A stretch of DNA of 64,000 nt from positions 186,357 to 250,356 of the forward strand of contig NZ_VKDF01000004.1 in the NCBI RefSeq assembly GCF_007096355.1, in the 5' to 3' direction. The notes below the pieces were generated by a model. It did no database searches, was not told the origin of the DNA, and was given only the letters and a program-made list of their open reading frames with translations. The stretch is from Paracoccus sp. M683. GTDB lineage: Bacteria > Pseudomonadota > Alphaproteobacteria > Rhodobacterales > Rhodobacteraceae. Every line of letters begins with the position of its first letter. Position 1 is the first letter of the stretch. This document shows positions 1-9,493 of the stretch, piece after piece. The translations under genes were made by a program, and so were the position numbers.

Positions 1-1
1 G

Positions 2-1408
2 CGGCAGCGGGCATGGGGCGTGCCGCTGACCTGTTTCGTGAAGAAGGGCACGCGGCCCGACGATGCCGATTTCCTGCTGCGCGATCAGCGCGTCAACGAC
101 CGCATCATCGCCGCGTTCGAGGCCGAGGGCGCCGATGCCTGGTACAAGCCCGGCTTCAAGGCGGCGGTGCTGGAAGGCGTGGCCAACCCCGACGATTACG
201 ATCAGGTCATGGACGTGCTGGATGTGTGGTTCGATTCAGGCTCGACCCATGCTTTCGTCATCCGCGACCGGGCCGATGGCGCGCCGGACGGGATTGCCGA
301 TCTGTATCTGGAGGGCACCGACCAGCATCGCGGCTGGTTCCATTCCTCGCTGTTGCAGGCCTGCGCGACCAAGGGCCGGGCGCCCTATCGCGGGGTGCTG
401 ACGCATGGCTTCACGCTGGACGAGAAGGGCATGAAAATGTCCAAATCTCTGGGCAATACCATCGTGCCCGCCGAGGTGATCCAGCAATATGGCGCCGATA
501 TCCTGCGGCTCTGGGTGGCGCAGACGGATTACACCGCCGATCAGCGCATCGGGCCGGAAATCCTGAAAGGCACCGCCGACAGCTATCGCCGCCTGCGCAA
601 TACGCTGCGCTTCATGCTGGGGAACCTTGACGGATTCACCGAGGCCGAAAAGGTCGCGCCCGAGGATATGCCCGAGCTGGAACAGTGGATCCTGCACCGG
701 CTGGCGCAACTGGATCATGCCGTGCGCAAGGGCTATGAAGCCTATGACTTTCAGGGCGTGTTCCAGACGCTGTTCCAATTCTGCACCGTCGACCTGTCGG
801 CCTTCTATTTCGACATTCGCAAGGACAGTCTTTACTGCGACGCGCCCGGTTCGACCCGTCGCCGTTCGGCGCGGACGGTGCTGGATATCCTGTTCCACCG
901 CCTCGTGACCTGGCTGGCCCCGATCCTGCCCTTCACGATGGAGGATGTCTGGCTGTCGCGCTTCCCCTCGGATGATGACAGCGTGCATCTGCACGACTTC
1001 CCCGCCACCCCCGCCGATTGGCTGAACGAGCCCTTGGCGGCAAAATGGGACCGAGTGCGCCGCGCCCGCCGCGTGGTGACGGCGGCCTTGGAGGTGAAGC
1101 GCACCGACAAGACCATCGGCGCCAGCCTTGAGGCCGCGCCGGTCGTTCATGTCGAGGATGCGGATACGCTGGCGGCGCTGAAATCGGTGAACTTCACCGA
1201 TATCTGCATCGTCTCGGGCCTGTATCTGACCGCCGATCCCGCCCCGAACGAGGCCTTCCGCATGGCCGATATTCCGGGCGTCGGCGTGGTCTTTGAACTG
1301 GCCGAGGGCGAGAAATGCCAGCGCTGCTGGAAGATCCTGCCCGATGTCGGCACCCATGCGCATCCCGGCGTCTGCGGCCGCTGCGACAAGGCGCTGAGCG
1401 AAGGCTGA
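2..1408 (+). CDS. ileS: Isoleucyl-tRNA synthetase, C-terminal part (5' end outside window)
   Basis: Cytoplasmic class I aminoacyl-tRNA synthetase that charges tRNA-Ile. The frame is open from the window edge, so about 468 C-terminal residues are visible and the HIGH motif and most of the editing domain are missing. Visible are the end of the catalytic fold (WFDSGSTHAFV, DQHRGWFHSSLL), the KMSKSLGN signature near base 435, the helical anticodon-binding domain and a C-terminal zinc finger made of CQRC and CGRC pairs. It stops at TGA 1406-1408 and is followed by a very strong hairpin. Family assignment is secure. Confidence 0.97.
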   Translation, partial: RQRAWGVPLTCFVKKGTRPDDADFLLRDQRVNDRIIAAFEAEGADAWYKPGFKAAVLEGVANPDDYDQVMDVLDVWFDSGSTHAFVIRDRADGAPDGIADLYLEGTDQHRGWFHSSLLQACATKGRAPYRGVLTHGFTLDEKGMKMSKSLGNTIVPAEVIQQYGADILRLWVAQTDYTADQRIGPEILKGTADSYRRLRNTLRFMLGNLDGFTEAEKVAPEDMPELEQWILHRLAQLDHAVRKGYEAYDFQGVFQTLFQFCTVDLSAFYFDIRKDSLYCDAPGSTRRRSARTVLDILFHRLVTWLAPILPFTMEDVWLSRFPSDDDSVHLHDFPATPADWLNEPLAAKWDRVRRARRVVTAALEVKRTDKTIGASLEAAPVVHVEDADTLAALKSVNFTDICIVSGLYLTADPAPNEAFRMADIPGVGVVFELAEGEKCQRCWKILPDVGTHAHPGVCGRCDKALSEG

Positions 1409-1436
1409 CGGCTGGCCAAGGCGGGGCGATCAGGCC

Positions 1437-1468
1437 AGGCAGGCGGGCCGGTCACGGCCGGCCTGCCT
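1437..1468. terminator. Strong hairpin between convergent ileS and hypothetical gene
   Basis: AGGCAGGC (1437-1444) pairs with GCCTGCCT (1461-1468), with an inner GGCCG/CGGCC stem and a GTCA loop. It lies 28 bases after the ileS stop and 23 bases beyond the stop of the convergent minus-strand gene, so it can serve both. There is no clear U-tract on either strand. Confidence 0.6.
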
Positions 1469-1491
1469 ATCTGCCTGCCTGCCATCCCGCG

Positions 1492-2367
1492 TCAGGGCAT
1501 TACATATTCGACGCCGGGCAGAACCGCGATTTCGGCGGTATCGGCCAGATACTGTCCTGTAATCTCGTCAACCATGGCCTGCGTCCAGCCGGGCAGGGTG
1601 ATTTCCTCGCTGACCCGCGCGGGCAGGGCATATTGGGCCAGATGCTGAATGCAGATGTCACGCCGTGCCGCGATCGTCAGCTGGTCACGCTCGGCCAAAG
1701 CCTTTTCCAGGCTGGCCCGGCCCTGTTCACTGATCAGGTCGTGAATAAAGCTCAGCCCGTCGCGCAACGGAACCTCGGGCGGCATCTGCGCGATCAGGCG
1801 GACGATTTCGGGCCAGATCAGCGGCATGTCCTCGTGCCGCCAGATCACCAGCCGGCGGCCTTGCAGGCTTTGCACGATCCGCCTGATCACGGGCGCCCAA
1901 CGCAGCCTATAGGGATCGACCCCGCGCATCAGCATGTCGAAATTGCCGATCGGCGCCATCGTCAGCAGCGATTGCAGCAATGTGACGGGGTTTTTCAGCG
2001 CCAGAAAGAACTCGGTCTCGGCGCTGGGGAACAGGTTGGCCATCGCGGCCATTCGTGCCGCCGCACCCGGATACAGACCCTTTGGGCTGACGGCCTTGGA
2101 CATCGCGCCGATAAAGCCCGGCATCGAGCAGATCACCCGGTCCGAGTGATCGCTTTCCAGGATCGCATCCAGCATGATCTGTTCCATCGCCGGGGTGGCG
2201 CTGCCACCTTGCAGCGCGGCAAGGGCCTCGTCAAAAACGCCGCGCAGCCGGTTCGGGGTCAGAACCTCGGTTTCGTTCTTATGCAGCCAATCCCGGTTGT
2301 GCAGCAATGTCTTGACCATCCGGTCGTCATCGGTGCCATGCACCCGCAAGTGATAGACGATCTGCAT
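1492..2367 (-). CDS. Hypothetical protein, possibly sulfotransferase-like
   Basis: A 291-residue soluble protein with no signal peptide or membrane segment. The stretch FFLALKNPVTLLQSLL near residue 120, plus the patterns RVICSMPGF and RRLVIWRHEDMP, resemble the layout of Rhodobacteraceae proteins related to P-loop sulfotransferases, but I see no intact PAPS-binding P-loop, so no activity is assigned. It is a single minus-strand gene between ileS (convergent) and the plus-strand permease (divergent). Reading-frame quality and codon use match the neighbours. Confidence 0.75.
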   Translation of the reverse strand: MQIVYHLRVHGTDDDRMVKTLLHNRDWLHKNETEVLTPNRLRGVFDEALAALQGGSATPAMEQIMLDAILESDHSDRVICSMPGFIGAMSKAVSPKGLYPGAAARMAAMANLFPSAETEFFLALKNPVTLLQSLLTMAPIGNFDMLMRGVDPYRLRWAPVIRRIVQSLQGRRLVIWRHEDMPLIWPEIVRLIAQMPPEVPLRDGLSFIHDLISEQGRASLEKALAERDQLTIAARRDICIQHLAQYALPARVSEEITLPGWTQAMVDEITGQYLADTAEIAVLPGVEYVMP

Positions 2368-2455
2368 CCTGCCCGGTCTGCCTTTTTGTCTGACGTTTTC
2401 GGCACCTTATCCAGCATTCGTGGACAGGGGAACCGCTTTGCGGTATCGGGCGGAA

Positions 2456-4174
2456 ATGTCGGACAGTTCCAGATCCCATCGCCGGTCCGAGTCGCTGCGT
2501 CAGGGCACCGGCTGGGGGTGGTCGCTGGCCGCGGTGCTGATTGCTGCGCTGGTCCTGATGCCGGTGCTGGCCGTCGCCTGGATGGCGCTTTTTCCCAGCG
2601 AGAACATCTGGCCGCATCTCATTTCGACCACCTTGCCGCGCTATGCCGCGAATACGGCGATTCTGGCGCTTGGGACGGGGCTGCTGGCCGCCGTGATGGG
2701 GACGGGCGCAGCCTGGCTGGTGTCGATCTATGATTTTCCGGGGCGGCGCGGGCTGGAATGGCTGCTGCTGTTGCCTCTGGCGGTGCCGGCCTATATCGGG
2801 GCCTATGCGTTGGCGGATTTTCTGGATTATTCCGGCCCGGTGCAGATCGCCCTGCGCGAGGCCTTCGGCTGGACCTCGGCGCGCGATTACTGGTTTCCGG
2901 CGATCCGGTCACGCTGGGCGGCTGTTCTGGTGCTGTCGGCAGCGCTGTATCCCTATGTCTATCTGCTGACGCGGGCGGCGCTGCATGAACAATCCTCCAG
3001 CGCCTATGAGGTCGCGCGCGCGCTGGGCACCGGCCCGTTCGGCCTGTTCTGGCGTGTAGGCCTGCCGCTGGCGCGGCCGGCCATCGTCGCGGGTTCCGCC
3101 ATTGCGATGATGGAAAGCGTCGCGGATTACGGCGTCGTCAGCTATTTCGGGGTGCAGACGCTGAACACCGGCATCTTCACCACCTGGCTAGAGGCCCGCA
3201 ATGCCGGTGGCGCCGCGCAGATCGCCTGCGTCACCCTGCTGGTCATCGCCCTTCTGGCCGTCTGGGAACGGGTCAGCCGCAACAAGGCCCGTTTTCACCA
3301 AAGCGCGCGGCAGCAGCGCCCCGTCATCCGCCAGCGATTGACCGGTGCGGCGGGGTGGGGGGCCTTTGTGGCCTGCGCCATCCCCTTTGCGCTGGGATTT
3401 GTGCTGCCGGTCGCCGTGATCGGACGCTATGCGCTGTCCTATCCGCAGGGCTGGTTCACGCCGGGGCTGGGCGAGGCGCTGTGGCATACGCTGTCGCTGG
3501 GGGCGATGGCTGCGGTGCTGGCCGTCGGGTTCGGGCTGGTGATGGTCTATGGCGTGCGGCTGTCGACCCGCCGCCTGCCGAGGCTGCTGCTGCCGGTAAC
3601 GACCATTGGCTATGCCGCGCCGGGTGCGGTGCTGGCGGTGGGCATTCTGATTCCGCTGGCGGCGCTGGACCACCGCATCGCAGATGGCTGGCTGGCGTTG
3701 ACCGGAACCGATCCGGGTCTGCTGATGACGGGCACCGGGTTTGCCATCGTGCTGGCCTATATCGTGCGGTTCTTTGCCATTGCGCAGGGCGCGATCGACG
3801 GCGCCTTTACCCGCATTCCGCCCTCTCTGGGGATGGCGGCGCGGTCGCTGGGGCGCGATTCCGGCGGTGTGTTGCGCGATGTGCTGTTGCCGCTGATGCG
3901 CGGCTCGGTCGGTTCGGCGCTGCTGCTGGTCTTTGTCGACTGCACCAAGGAACTGCCCGCCACCTTGCTTCTGCGGCCCTTCAACTATGAGACGCTGGCC
4001 ACGCGGGTTCACGAAAAGGCCAGTCTTGAAGATTTGGGCAATGCCGCCCCGGCCGCGCTGCTGGTGGTTGGGGTGGGGCTTGTGGCCGTGGCTTTGCTGG
4101 CAAGGGCCAACCTTCGCTTGCGGAAATCGCCGTCTCGCGCTATCGGGGCGATGTCTGCGCCGGACGCGCGCTGA
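2456..4174 (+). CDS. ABC transporter permease, two fused BPD domains (iron/thiamine type)
   Basis: Inner-membrane permease of about 572 residues formed by two tandem binding-protein-dependent permease domains, the architecture of FbpB/ThiP-like Fe(III) or thiamine importers. N-terminal (residues 1-285) and C-terminal (290-560) halves each show about six hydrophobic helices and an EAA-like loop: EVARALGTGPFGLFWRVGLP in the first and MAARSLGRDSGGVLRDVLLP in the second. I prefer the ATG at 2456 to the in-frame ATG at 2420 because it removes a 12-residue hydrophilic leader. No cognate binding protein or ATPase lies nearby, so the substrate is inferred from architecture only. Confidence 0.88.
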   Translation: MSDSSRSHRRSESLRQGTGWGWSLAAVLIAALVLMPVLAVAWMALFPSENIWPHLISTTLPRYAANTAILALGTGLLAAVMGTGAAWLVSIYDFPGRRGLEWLLLLPLAVPAYIGAYALADFLDYSGPVQIALREAFGWTSARDYWFPAIRSRWAAVLVLSAALYPYVYLLTRAALHEQSSSAYEVARALGTGPFGLFWRVGLPLARPAIVAGSAIAMMESVADYGVVSYFGVQTLNTGIFTTWLEARNAGGAAQIACVTLLVIALLAVWERVSRNKARFHQSARQQRPVIRQRLTGAAGWGAFVACAIPFALGFVLPVAVIGRYALSYPQGWFTPGLGEALWHTLSLGAMAAVLAVGFGLVMVYGVRLSTRRLPRLLLPVTTIGYAAPGAVLAVGILIPLAALDHRIADGWLALTGTDPGLLMTGTGFAIVLAYIVRFFAIAQGAIDGAFTRIPPSLGMAARSLGRDSGGVLRDVLLPLMRGSVGSALLLVFVDCTKELPATLLLRPFNYETLATRVHEKASLEDLGNAAPAALLVVGVGLVAVALLARANLRLRKSPSRAIGAMSAPDAR

Positions 4175-4177
4175 CAG

Positions 4178-4253
4178 GCCGGTTTAGCTCAGCAGGTAGA
4201 GCAGCTGATTTGTAATCAGAAGGTCACGGGTTCGATTCCTGTAACCGGCACCA
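4178..4253 (+). tRNA. tRNA-Thr (anticodon UGU)
   Basis: A 76-nt cloverleaf. The acceptor stem GCCGGTT pairs with AACCGGC, the D arm is GCTC/GAGC, the anticodon loop TTTGTAA carries UGU, the T arm is ACGGG-TTCGATT-CCTGT and CCA is encoded. The outermost anticodon-stem pair appears to be a G-A mismatch (GCTGA against TCAGA). It begins three bases after the stop of the permease gene on the same strand, so it may be co-transcribed with it. Confidence 0.96.
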
Positions 4254-4393
4254 GTTTTCTTGACATCGGAACGGATGTGACCAGCGACGTCATCAGATAC
4301 CTCCTGCCCGCATCGCGGTGATGTCGTCCCCGGTATGGCCGGCGGCGGGCCGATGAAAGACGGGCGATGAAAGCGGCCCGATGGGCTGATCGC

Positions 4394-5647
4394 TTACCGC
4401 CTGCCGCCGCCAATGCGGCTGGCCTGGGGCAGGCGGCGTAGCCAGATCATCGCGACCGCACCGATTATCGGGCCGGGCACCAACACCACGAAAGCCCATT
4501 GCCAGCCCCCCATCCAATCGGCGACGGCCGGCATCAGCCGCAGGCTGATCACGGTCAGGGCAAAGCCCACACCCATCTGAAATGCCAGGGCCGTGCCGAC
4601 GAGGCGCTGGTCTGACAGTTCCGTCACCATGGCCGAGAACTGGGCGGAATCGGCGACGATCGTAAAACCCCAGATCAGGGCGACGACAACCAGTGCCCAG
4701 ATCGGTCCTGCATACAGCACTCCGATCAGCGCCGCGCAGCTGCCTGACGCGGCCAGCATGATCGCCGTGGTTGCCGTCCGCCCGATCCGGTCGGCGATCC
4801 AGCCGCCAGCGACGCAACCCACGGCTCCCGCCGCGATGACGGCGAAGGTCAGCGCCGAAGCCATGGCTGGCAGCCCCAGCCCCGCCTGTGCCAGCGCCCC
4901 CGATGCGAAGGCCAGAAACCAGCCCCATACGGCATAAAGTTCCCACATATGCCCGAAATAGCCGGTATTGGCCAACATCAGCGGCTTGTTCAGCACGATG
5001 TTGCGCAACTCGGTCAGCGAAAAGGCCGCCGGGGCATAGCGATGTGGCCCTTCGCGGACCATCAGCACCAGCATCGCCGCCGACCCCAACGCAAAGACCG
5101 AGGTTGCCAGCACCACGATCCACCAGTCCAGCCCGGCGCTGGCGCTTCTGACCAGATGCGGGAAGGCCGAGCCTAGCGTCAGCGCCCCGGTGACAAAGCC
5201 AAGCGCCAGGCCTCGGCCAGTGACGAACCATGTCGTGATCAGCTTCATCGCTGGCGGATAGACGCCAGCCAACGCCGCGCCGGTCAGGGCCCGCAGGATG
5301 ATGGCCGTGACGGGGCCGGGTGCCACCAGCAGCGCAAGGTTGAACAGCCCCGCCGCACAGGCCGATGCGGCGATCAGCGCCCGCATCGGCAGCCGATCGG
5401 CCAGTCCCGTCACCGTCAGGGCCAATGCGCCTGTCACGAAACCGATCTGGACCGCGATCGTCAGCCAGCTTGCGGCAATTTCAGTCATTTGCCAGCGCGC
5501 CGACAGCTCTGGCAGGACGGCCGTTGCCGAAAACCACGGGGTCATCGACAGCACCACCGCCGCGCAGATCAGCGCCAGGGCGCGCCAGCGGCCCGGTGCT
5601 GACGCGGAGACGGGATCAGCGGCGGCGGCGCCTTCGGTTACCTTCAC
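4394..5647 (-). CDS. MFS transporter
   Basis: A 417-residue polytopic inner-membrane protein with about 12 predicted helices, typical of the major facilitator superfamily. The motif-A region after helix 2 reads GLADRLPMRAL, and an equivalent GWIADRIGRTATT follows helix 8. The substrate cannot be read from sequence. Its ATG overlaps the stop of the upstream DppC-like permease (ATGA, 5644-5647), so it is translationally coupled to the peptide ABC operon. It may handle a product of peptide breakdown or act as an exporter. Confidence 0.9.
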   Translation of the reverse strand: MKVTEGAAAADPVSASAPGRWRALALICAAVVLSMTPWFSATAVLPELSARWQMTEIAASWLTIAVQIGFVTGALALTVTGLADRLPMRALIAASACAAGLFNLALLVAPGPVTAIILRALTGAALAGVYPPAMKLITTWFVTGRGLALGFVTGALTLGSAFPHLVRSASAGLDWWIVVLATSVFALGSAAMLVLMVREGPHRYAPAAFSLTELRNIVLNKPLMLANTGYFGHMWELYAVWGWFLAFASGALAQAGLGLPAMASALTFAVIAAGAVGCVAGGWIADRIGRTATTAIMLAASGSCAALIGVLYAGPIWALVVVALIWGFTIVADSAQFSAMVTELSDQRLVGTALAFQMGVGFALTVISLRLMPAVADWMGGWQWAFVVLVPGPIIGAVAMIWLRRLPQASRIGGGRR

Positions 5648-6639
5648 CGGCCGCGGATGCGCGGGTCCATCGCGTCGCGCAGCCCGTCACCGATATAGTT
5701 CACGCAAAGCACCGTCAGCGAGATGAACAGTCCCGGCAGGATCACGCGCCAGGGATACAGCACCATCTGATCCACGGCATCGAACAGCAGGCGTCCCCAG
5801 GTGGGGAAATCGGGCGGAAAGCCCAGACCCAGGAAGGACAGCGCGCTTTCGGTGATGATGGCGGTGGCGATGCCAAGGGTGGCGGCAACCATGATCGGCG
5901 ACAGCACGTTCGGCAGAATATGGCGAACGATCATCGAGGCGGGTGGCGTGCCGATGGATTTCGCGGCCAGAATGAACTCTCGTTCCTTCAGACCCAGAAC
6001 CTCGCCGCGCACGATGCGGGCCGACTGCATCCAGCTGGTCGCGCCGATGGCGCTGACGATCAGCAGGAAAATTCCGGTGGCCGCGCCGAATGTCTGCGAC
6101 AGAGGCTCGCGGAACAGGGTGACCATCAGCAGCAGCAAGGGCAGCAGCGGCAATGCCAGAAACAGCTCGGTCATGCGCATAAGCGGTGCGTCCAGCCGGC
6201 GGAAATAACCCGACATGACGCCGATAAAGCTGCCAAGCGTGATCGCCAGAACCATTGCCGTCAGCCCGACCGCGATCGACACCCGGCCGCCCGACATCAA
6301 CCGTGCCAGCAGATCGCGGCCCAATTGGTCGGTGCCAAGCGGATGGGCCACGGAAAACCCCGAATTGCGGGCGCGGATGTCCACATAGGTCGGATCAATG
6401 GTCCAGATCAGCGGCCCGACGGATACGAACAGGATGACGCCGATGAACAGCAGCAGCGCGACCATGGCGCCCTTGTGGCTGCGGAACTGGCGCCAGACAT
6501 CGCCCCACTGGCTGCGGCTTTCGCCGCCGGCCTGGGCCGGGTTGTCGGGGGGCAGATCGGCCGTGACGGCGGCATTGACGGCGGTTTCGTCGATCAGCTC
6601 GGCGGTGTCCAGCTGATGCTGGCGGTCGGTATCAGTCAT
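5644..6639 (-). CDS. Peptide ABC transporter permease, DppC/OppC type
   Basis: Inner-membrane permease of 331 residues. A cytoplasmic N-terminus is followed by helix 1 (GAMVALLLFIGVILFVSVGP), the N-terminal OppC-type segment, and a BPD permease domain with the motif EREFILAAKSIGTPPASMIVRHILPN. It ends with the DP-R-R tail common to this family. I chose the ATG at 6639 over 6657 because GAGG sits seven bases upstream. The start overlaps the dppB-like stop (6632-6634), and the downstream MFS gene overlaps this stop, so the genes form one operon. Confidence 0.93.
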   Translation of the reverse strand: MTDTDRQHQLDTAELIDETAVNAAVTADLPPDNPAQAGGESRSQWGDVWRQFRSHKGAMVALLLFIGVILFVSVGPLIWTIDPTYVDIRARNSGFSVAHPLGTDQLGRDLLARLMSGGRVSIAVGLTAMVLAITLGSFIGVMSGYFRRLDAPLMRMTELFLALPLLPLLLLMVTLFREPLSQTFGAATGIFLLIVSAIGATSWMQSARIVRGEVLGLKEREFILAAKSIGTPPASMIVRHILPNVLSPIMVAATLGIATAIITESALSFLGLGFPPDFPTWGRLLFDAVDQMVLYPWRVILPGLFISLTVLCVNYIGDGLRDAMDPRIRGR

Positions 6640-7639
6640 AGCGGATCCTCGGGTCAAGGACGCCGTAGACGATATCGGCGATCAGGGTGAAGAGGACGAT
6701 GAGGATGGCAAAGATGAAAGTCAGGGTCAGCACCATCGGGATGTCATTGGCGTGGATGGCACTGATCAGCAATTGACCCAGGCCGTTCACCTTGAACACC
6801 TGTTCGGTGATGATCGCCCCGCCAAAGACGGCGGGCAGGCCAAGCGCAATGACGGTCACGACCGGGATCAGGCTGTTGCGCAGGACGTGTTTCATCACCA
6901 CGGTGCGTTCGCCCAGACCCTTGGCGCGGGCGGTGCGGACGTAATCCTGCCCCAGATTGTCCAACATGGATGCCCGCATGAAACGGCTGATCTGGGCGGC
7001 ATTATACAGCGCCAGCACCGTCACCGGCATGACCATCTGCTTGACCTGATACAGGAAGCTGTCCCAGTCCCGCACGACATGGGTGGTGTCATAGATCGAG
7101 GGGAACCATTGCAGTTTCACCCCGAAGATGATGATCAGCACCACGCCGGTGAAGAAGGTCGGCATCGAAAAGCCGACCATGCTGACAAAAGTGCCCAGCT
7201 GATCGAACCAGCTGTATTGCTTGTAGGCCGAGATGATCCCGATCGGGATCGCGATCAGCACGCCGACCACATAGGACATGCCAACCACGGTCAGGGTCTG
7301 CGGCAGGCGCTGCGCGATCACGTCAAAGACCGGGCTGCGCGACTGAAAGCTGATGATCCGCTGCATGCCGGCGCTGTAGCTGGTGCCAAAGACCTGATCG
7401 AACCAGTGCAGTGGCTCGACCCAGAAGAACTGTTTCAGCCACAGCACATAGCGGATGTACCAGGCCTGGCCCAGACCAAGCGCCTCGCGCATGCGTTCCT
7501 TGACCTCGGGCGGGACCGTCAGCGGCACGTCGCCCAAGGGGTCGCCGGGCGAGGCTTCCAGCAGCAGGAAGATCACCAGAGAGATGAACAGCAGCGTCGG
7601 TATCGCCAGAAGCAGCCGACGGATGGTGAAACTCAGCAT
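6632..7639 (-). CDS. Peptide ABC transporter permease, DppB/OppB type
   Basis: 335-residue inner-membrane permease. It opens with the family signature MLSFTIRRLLLAIPTLLFIS, has a large periplasmic loop (residues 35-110) and a permease domain with the EAA-like motif DYVRTARAKGLGERTVVMKHVLRN. It lies 27 bases downstream of the binding-protein gene and overlaps the DppC-like gene. Together with the divergent fused ATPase it would form a complete peptide importer; dipeptide versus oligopeptide preference cannot be decided from sequence. Confidence 0.94.
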   Translation of the reverse strand: MLSFTIRRLLLAIPTLLFISLVIFLLLEASPGDPLGDVPLTVPPEVKERMREALGLGQAWYIRYVLWLKQFFWVEPLHWFDQVFGTSYSAGMQRIISFQSRSPVFDVIAQRLPQTLTVVGMSYVVGVLIAIPIGIISAYKQYSWFDQLGTFVSMVGFSMPTFFTGVVLIIIFGVKLQWFPSIYDTTHVVRDWDSFLYQVKQMVMPVTVLALYNAAQISRFMRASMLDNLGQDYVRTARAKGLGERTVVMKHVLRNSLIPVVTVIALGLPAVFGGAIITEQVFKVNGLGQLLISAIHANDIPMVLTLTFIFAILIVLFTLIADIVYGVLDPRIRYD

Positions 7640-7666
7640 GTTGCAGGCCTCGCGCGGCTAGGGGTC

Positions 7667-9367
7667 TTACTTCACTCGGGTCCAGTCGGCGACGTTCCAG
7701 AACTCGGTGTCCCAGACATTCATCTGGAACCCGGCCAGCGCATTCGACACGGCCGAAACACGCCCGCGGCTGATCAGCGGCAAGGTGGCCATGCTGTCCT
7801 TGGTCAGCATGTCGTTCATCTGGCGCGACAGATCGGCGCGAGCCTGTTCGTCCGAGGTATTGGCCAGGTCCTTGATCAGCGCGTCATAGGCCGGGTCGCA
7901 ATAGCGGCCGGTATTCTCGCCCTGCCACTGGCTGTCGGGGCCGGGGATCTTGTCGCAGGCGCGTTCGGCCAGATAGGTTTCGGGGTCGATACCGTCATAG
8001 ACCTTGGTGAACATCTCGATATCGGCATAGAACTTGTTCATCGTGTCGGGCGACCCGACATCGCCGCCAAAGAAGACGCTGGCATCGACGATCTTCAGTT
8101 CGGTATCGACACCGATTTCCGTCCACCATTGCTTGATCAGCGCCTGGAAATCCTGACGCACGGCATTCACGCTGGTCTGGAACAGCAGCTTCAGCTTGAC
8201 CCCGTCCTTTTCGCGGATCCCGTCACCGCCGACGGTCCAGCCGGCCTCGTCCAGCAGGGCCTTGGCGCCTTCGATGTCCTGGGTCAGGCAGTCGGTATTG
8301 TCCGATTTATACAGTTCGGGCGCGTCGACCACGTTGCAGGTGGGCGCGCCGGTTTCGCCATAGCCGACCTCGTTCAGCAAGGCGCGGTCGATGGCCATGG
8401 ACAGGGCGCGGCGGACTTTTTCATCCGACAGGATCGGGTGCGGATGCTTCACGGTCGAACGCTCGCCCTCGGCCAGGCTGGGCGAGGGGTCGGTCAGGTT
8501 GATGATGATCTGCTCGACGATGCTGCCGAAATCCACGGCAAGCTCGCCTTTGCCCGCAGCCTGCATCTGGGCCACGACATCGGGCGCAAGCTGGATGTTC
8601 CAGGCATAGTCATATTCGCCGGTTTCCAGAACCGCCCGCGCCGCCGCCGCGGAATCGCCGCCGCCCTTCATGTTGATATTGGCAAAGGCGGGCTTGGCCG
8701 GGTCGCGATATTCGGGATTGGCCTCAAGCGCGGCCACGTCATTGGTGCGGAACTCGGTCACGCGGAAGGGGCCGCTGCCGATGGGGCCGAAATTCGCCTC
8801 GGTGCAGCTGGGCGCGCGGGCGCCGGTGCAGTTTTCGAACTGGGCTTTCTGGATGACCGGGTTCAGGGCGCCCACAAAGGCGCTGAACGGGTTCGGGCGC
8901 GGAGCATCAAAGGTAATCTTGATCGTCAGCGGGTCGACCGCCTCGATGGCGCTGATGCCCTCGAACTTGGCCAGCTGGGCGCAGCCGCCTTCGGGGTTCA
9001 TGCAGTAATCCGCGGTGAATTTCACATCATCGGCGGTCAGCGGCGTGCCGTCGGACCATTTCAGCCCCTCTTTCAGCTTCCAGGTGATCGTGGTCAGATC
9101 TTCGCTGATGCCGCCATTTTCCTGACTGGGGATTTCGGCGGCAAGGGTCGGCTGGATGGTGCCATCGGGGGCAAAGGTTGCCAGCGGCTCGATGATCAGC
9201 GAGGCAGCCAGCATCTCTTTGGTGCCCGAGGACAGATAGGGGTTCAGCGTCGTCGGCGCCTGCCACAGCATCAGGTTCAACTGCCCGTCCGCGCCACGTT
9301 CGGCGAAGGCGGCGGTGGTCAGGCCCAGAAGGGCGGCGGTGCCAAGCGGCAGGATGGTTCGGATCAT
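7667..9367 (-). CDS. Peptide ABC transporter substrate-binding protein (family 5), copy 1
   Basis: 566-residue periplasmic solute-binding protein. A Sec signal peptide (residues 1-22, ending TTAAFA) precedes a family-5 fold with blocks LTTITWKLKEGLKWSDGTPLTADDVKFT and VRRALSMAIDRALLNEVGYG. It is the downstream member of a tandem paralogous pair: long stretches, such as the region around RSTVKHPHPILSDEKVRRA, are nearly identical to the upstream gene, while the C-terminal half diverges more. It is the binding protein closest to the permeases. Confidence 0.95.
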   Translation of the reverse strand: MIRTILPLGTAALLGLTTAAFAERGADGQLNLMLWQAPTTLNPYLSSGTKEMLAASLIIEPLATFAPDGTIQPTLAAEIPSQENGGISEDLTTITWKLKEGLKWSDGTPLTADDVKFTADYCMNPEGGCAQLAKFEGISAIEAVDPLTIKITFDAPRPNPFSAFVGALNPVIQKAQFENCTGARAPSCTEANFGPIGSGPFRVTEFRTNDVAALEANPEYRDPAKPAFANINMKGGGDSAAAARAVLETGEYDYAWNIQLAPDVVAQMQAAGKGELAVDFGSIVEQIIINLTDPSPSLAEGERSTVKHPHPILSDEKVRRALSMAIDRALLNEVGYGETGAPTCNVVDAPELYKSDNTDCLTQDIEGAKALLDEAGWTVGGDGIREKDGVKLKLLFQTSVNAVRQDFQALIKQWWTEIGVDTELKIVDASVFFGGDVGSPDTMNKFYADIEMFTKVYDGIDPETYLAERACDKIPGPDSQWQGENTGRYCDPAYDALIKDLANTSDEQARADLSRQMNDMLTKDSMATLPLISRGRVSAVSNALAGFQMNVWDTEFWNVADWTRVK

Positions 9368-9422
9368 GGGGTCCTCTCTGTCATGTCGTCATGCTGTGTC
9401 GTCATGGCCTCGCCATTGCCTT

Positions 9423-9486
9423 GGGCGGCGCGCGGCCGCCCCCGGCGATGGCAAGGCCCCGGCCCGCCGGATGGCAGGCCGGGGCC
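9423..9486 (-). terminator. Double hairpin between the two tandem binding-protein genes
   Basis: Two perfect or near-perfect stem-loops: GGGCGGC/GCCGCCC (9423-9441) and GGCCCCGGCC/GGCCGGGGCC (9455-9486). They lie between the stop of the upstream binding protein (9494) and the start of the downstream one (9367). Neither has a U-tract. They could stabilise the upstream message or attenuate read-through, giving unequal amounts of the two paralogues. Confidence 0.55.
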
Positions 9487-9493
9487 GATCATA

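Noticed and set aside
236..1363. A 375-codon minus-strand frame within ileS
   Set aside because: Antisense to a clear synthetase sequence, without start context or family features.
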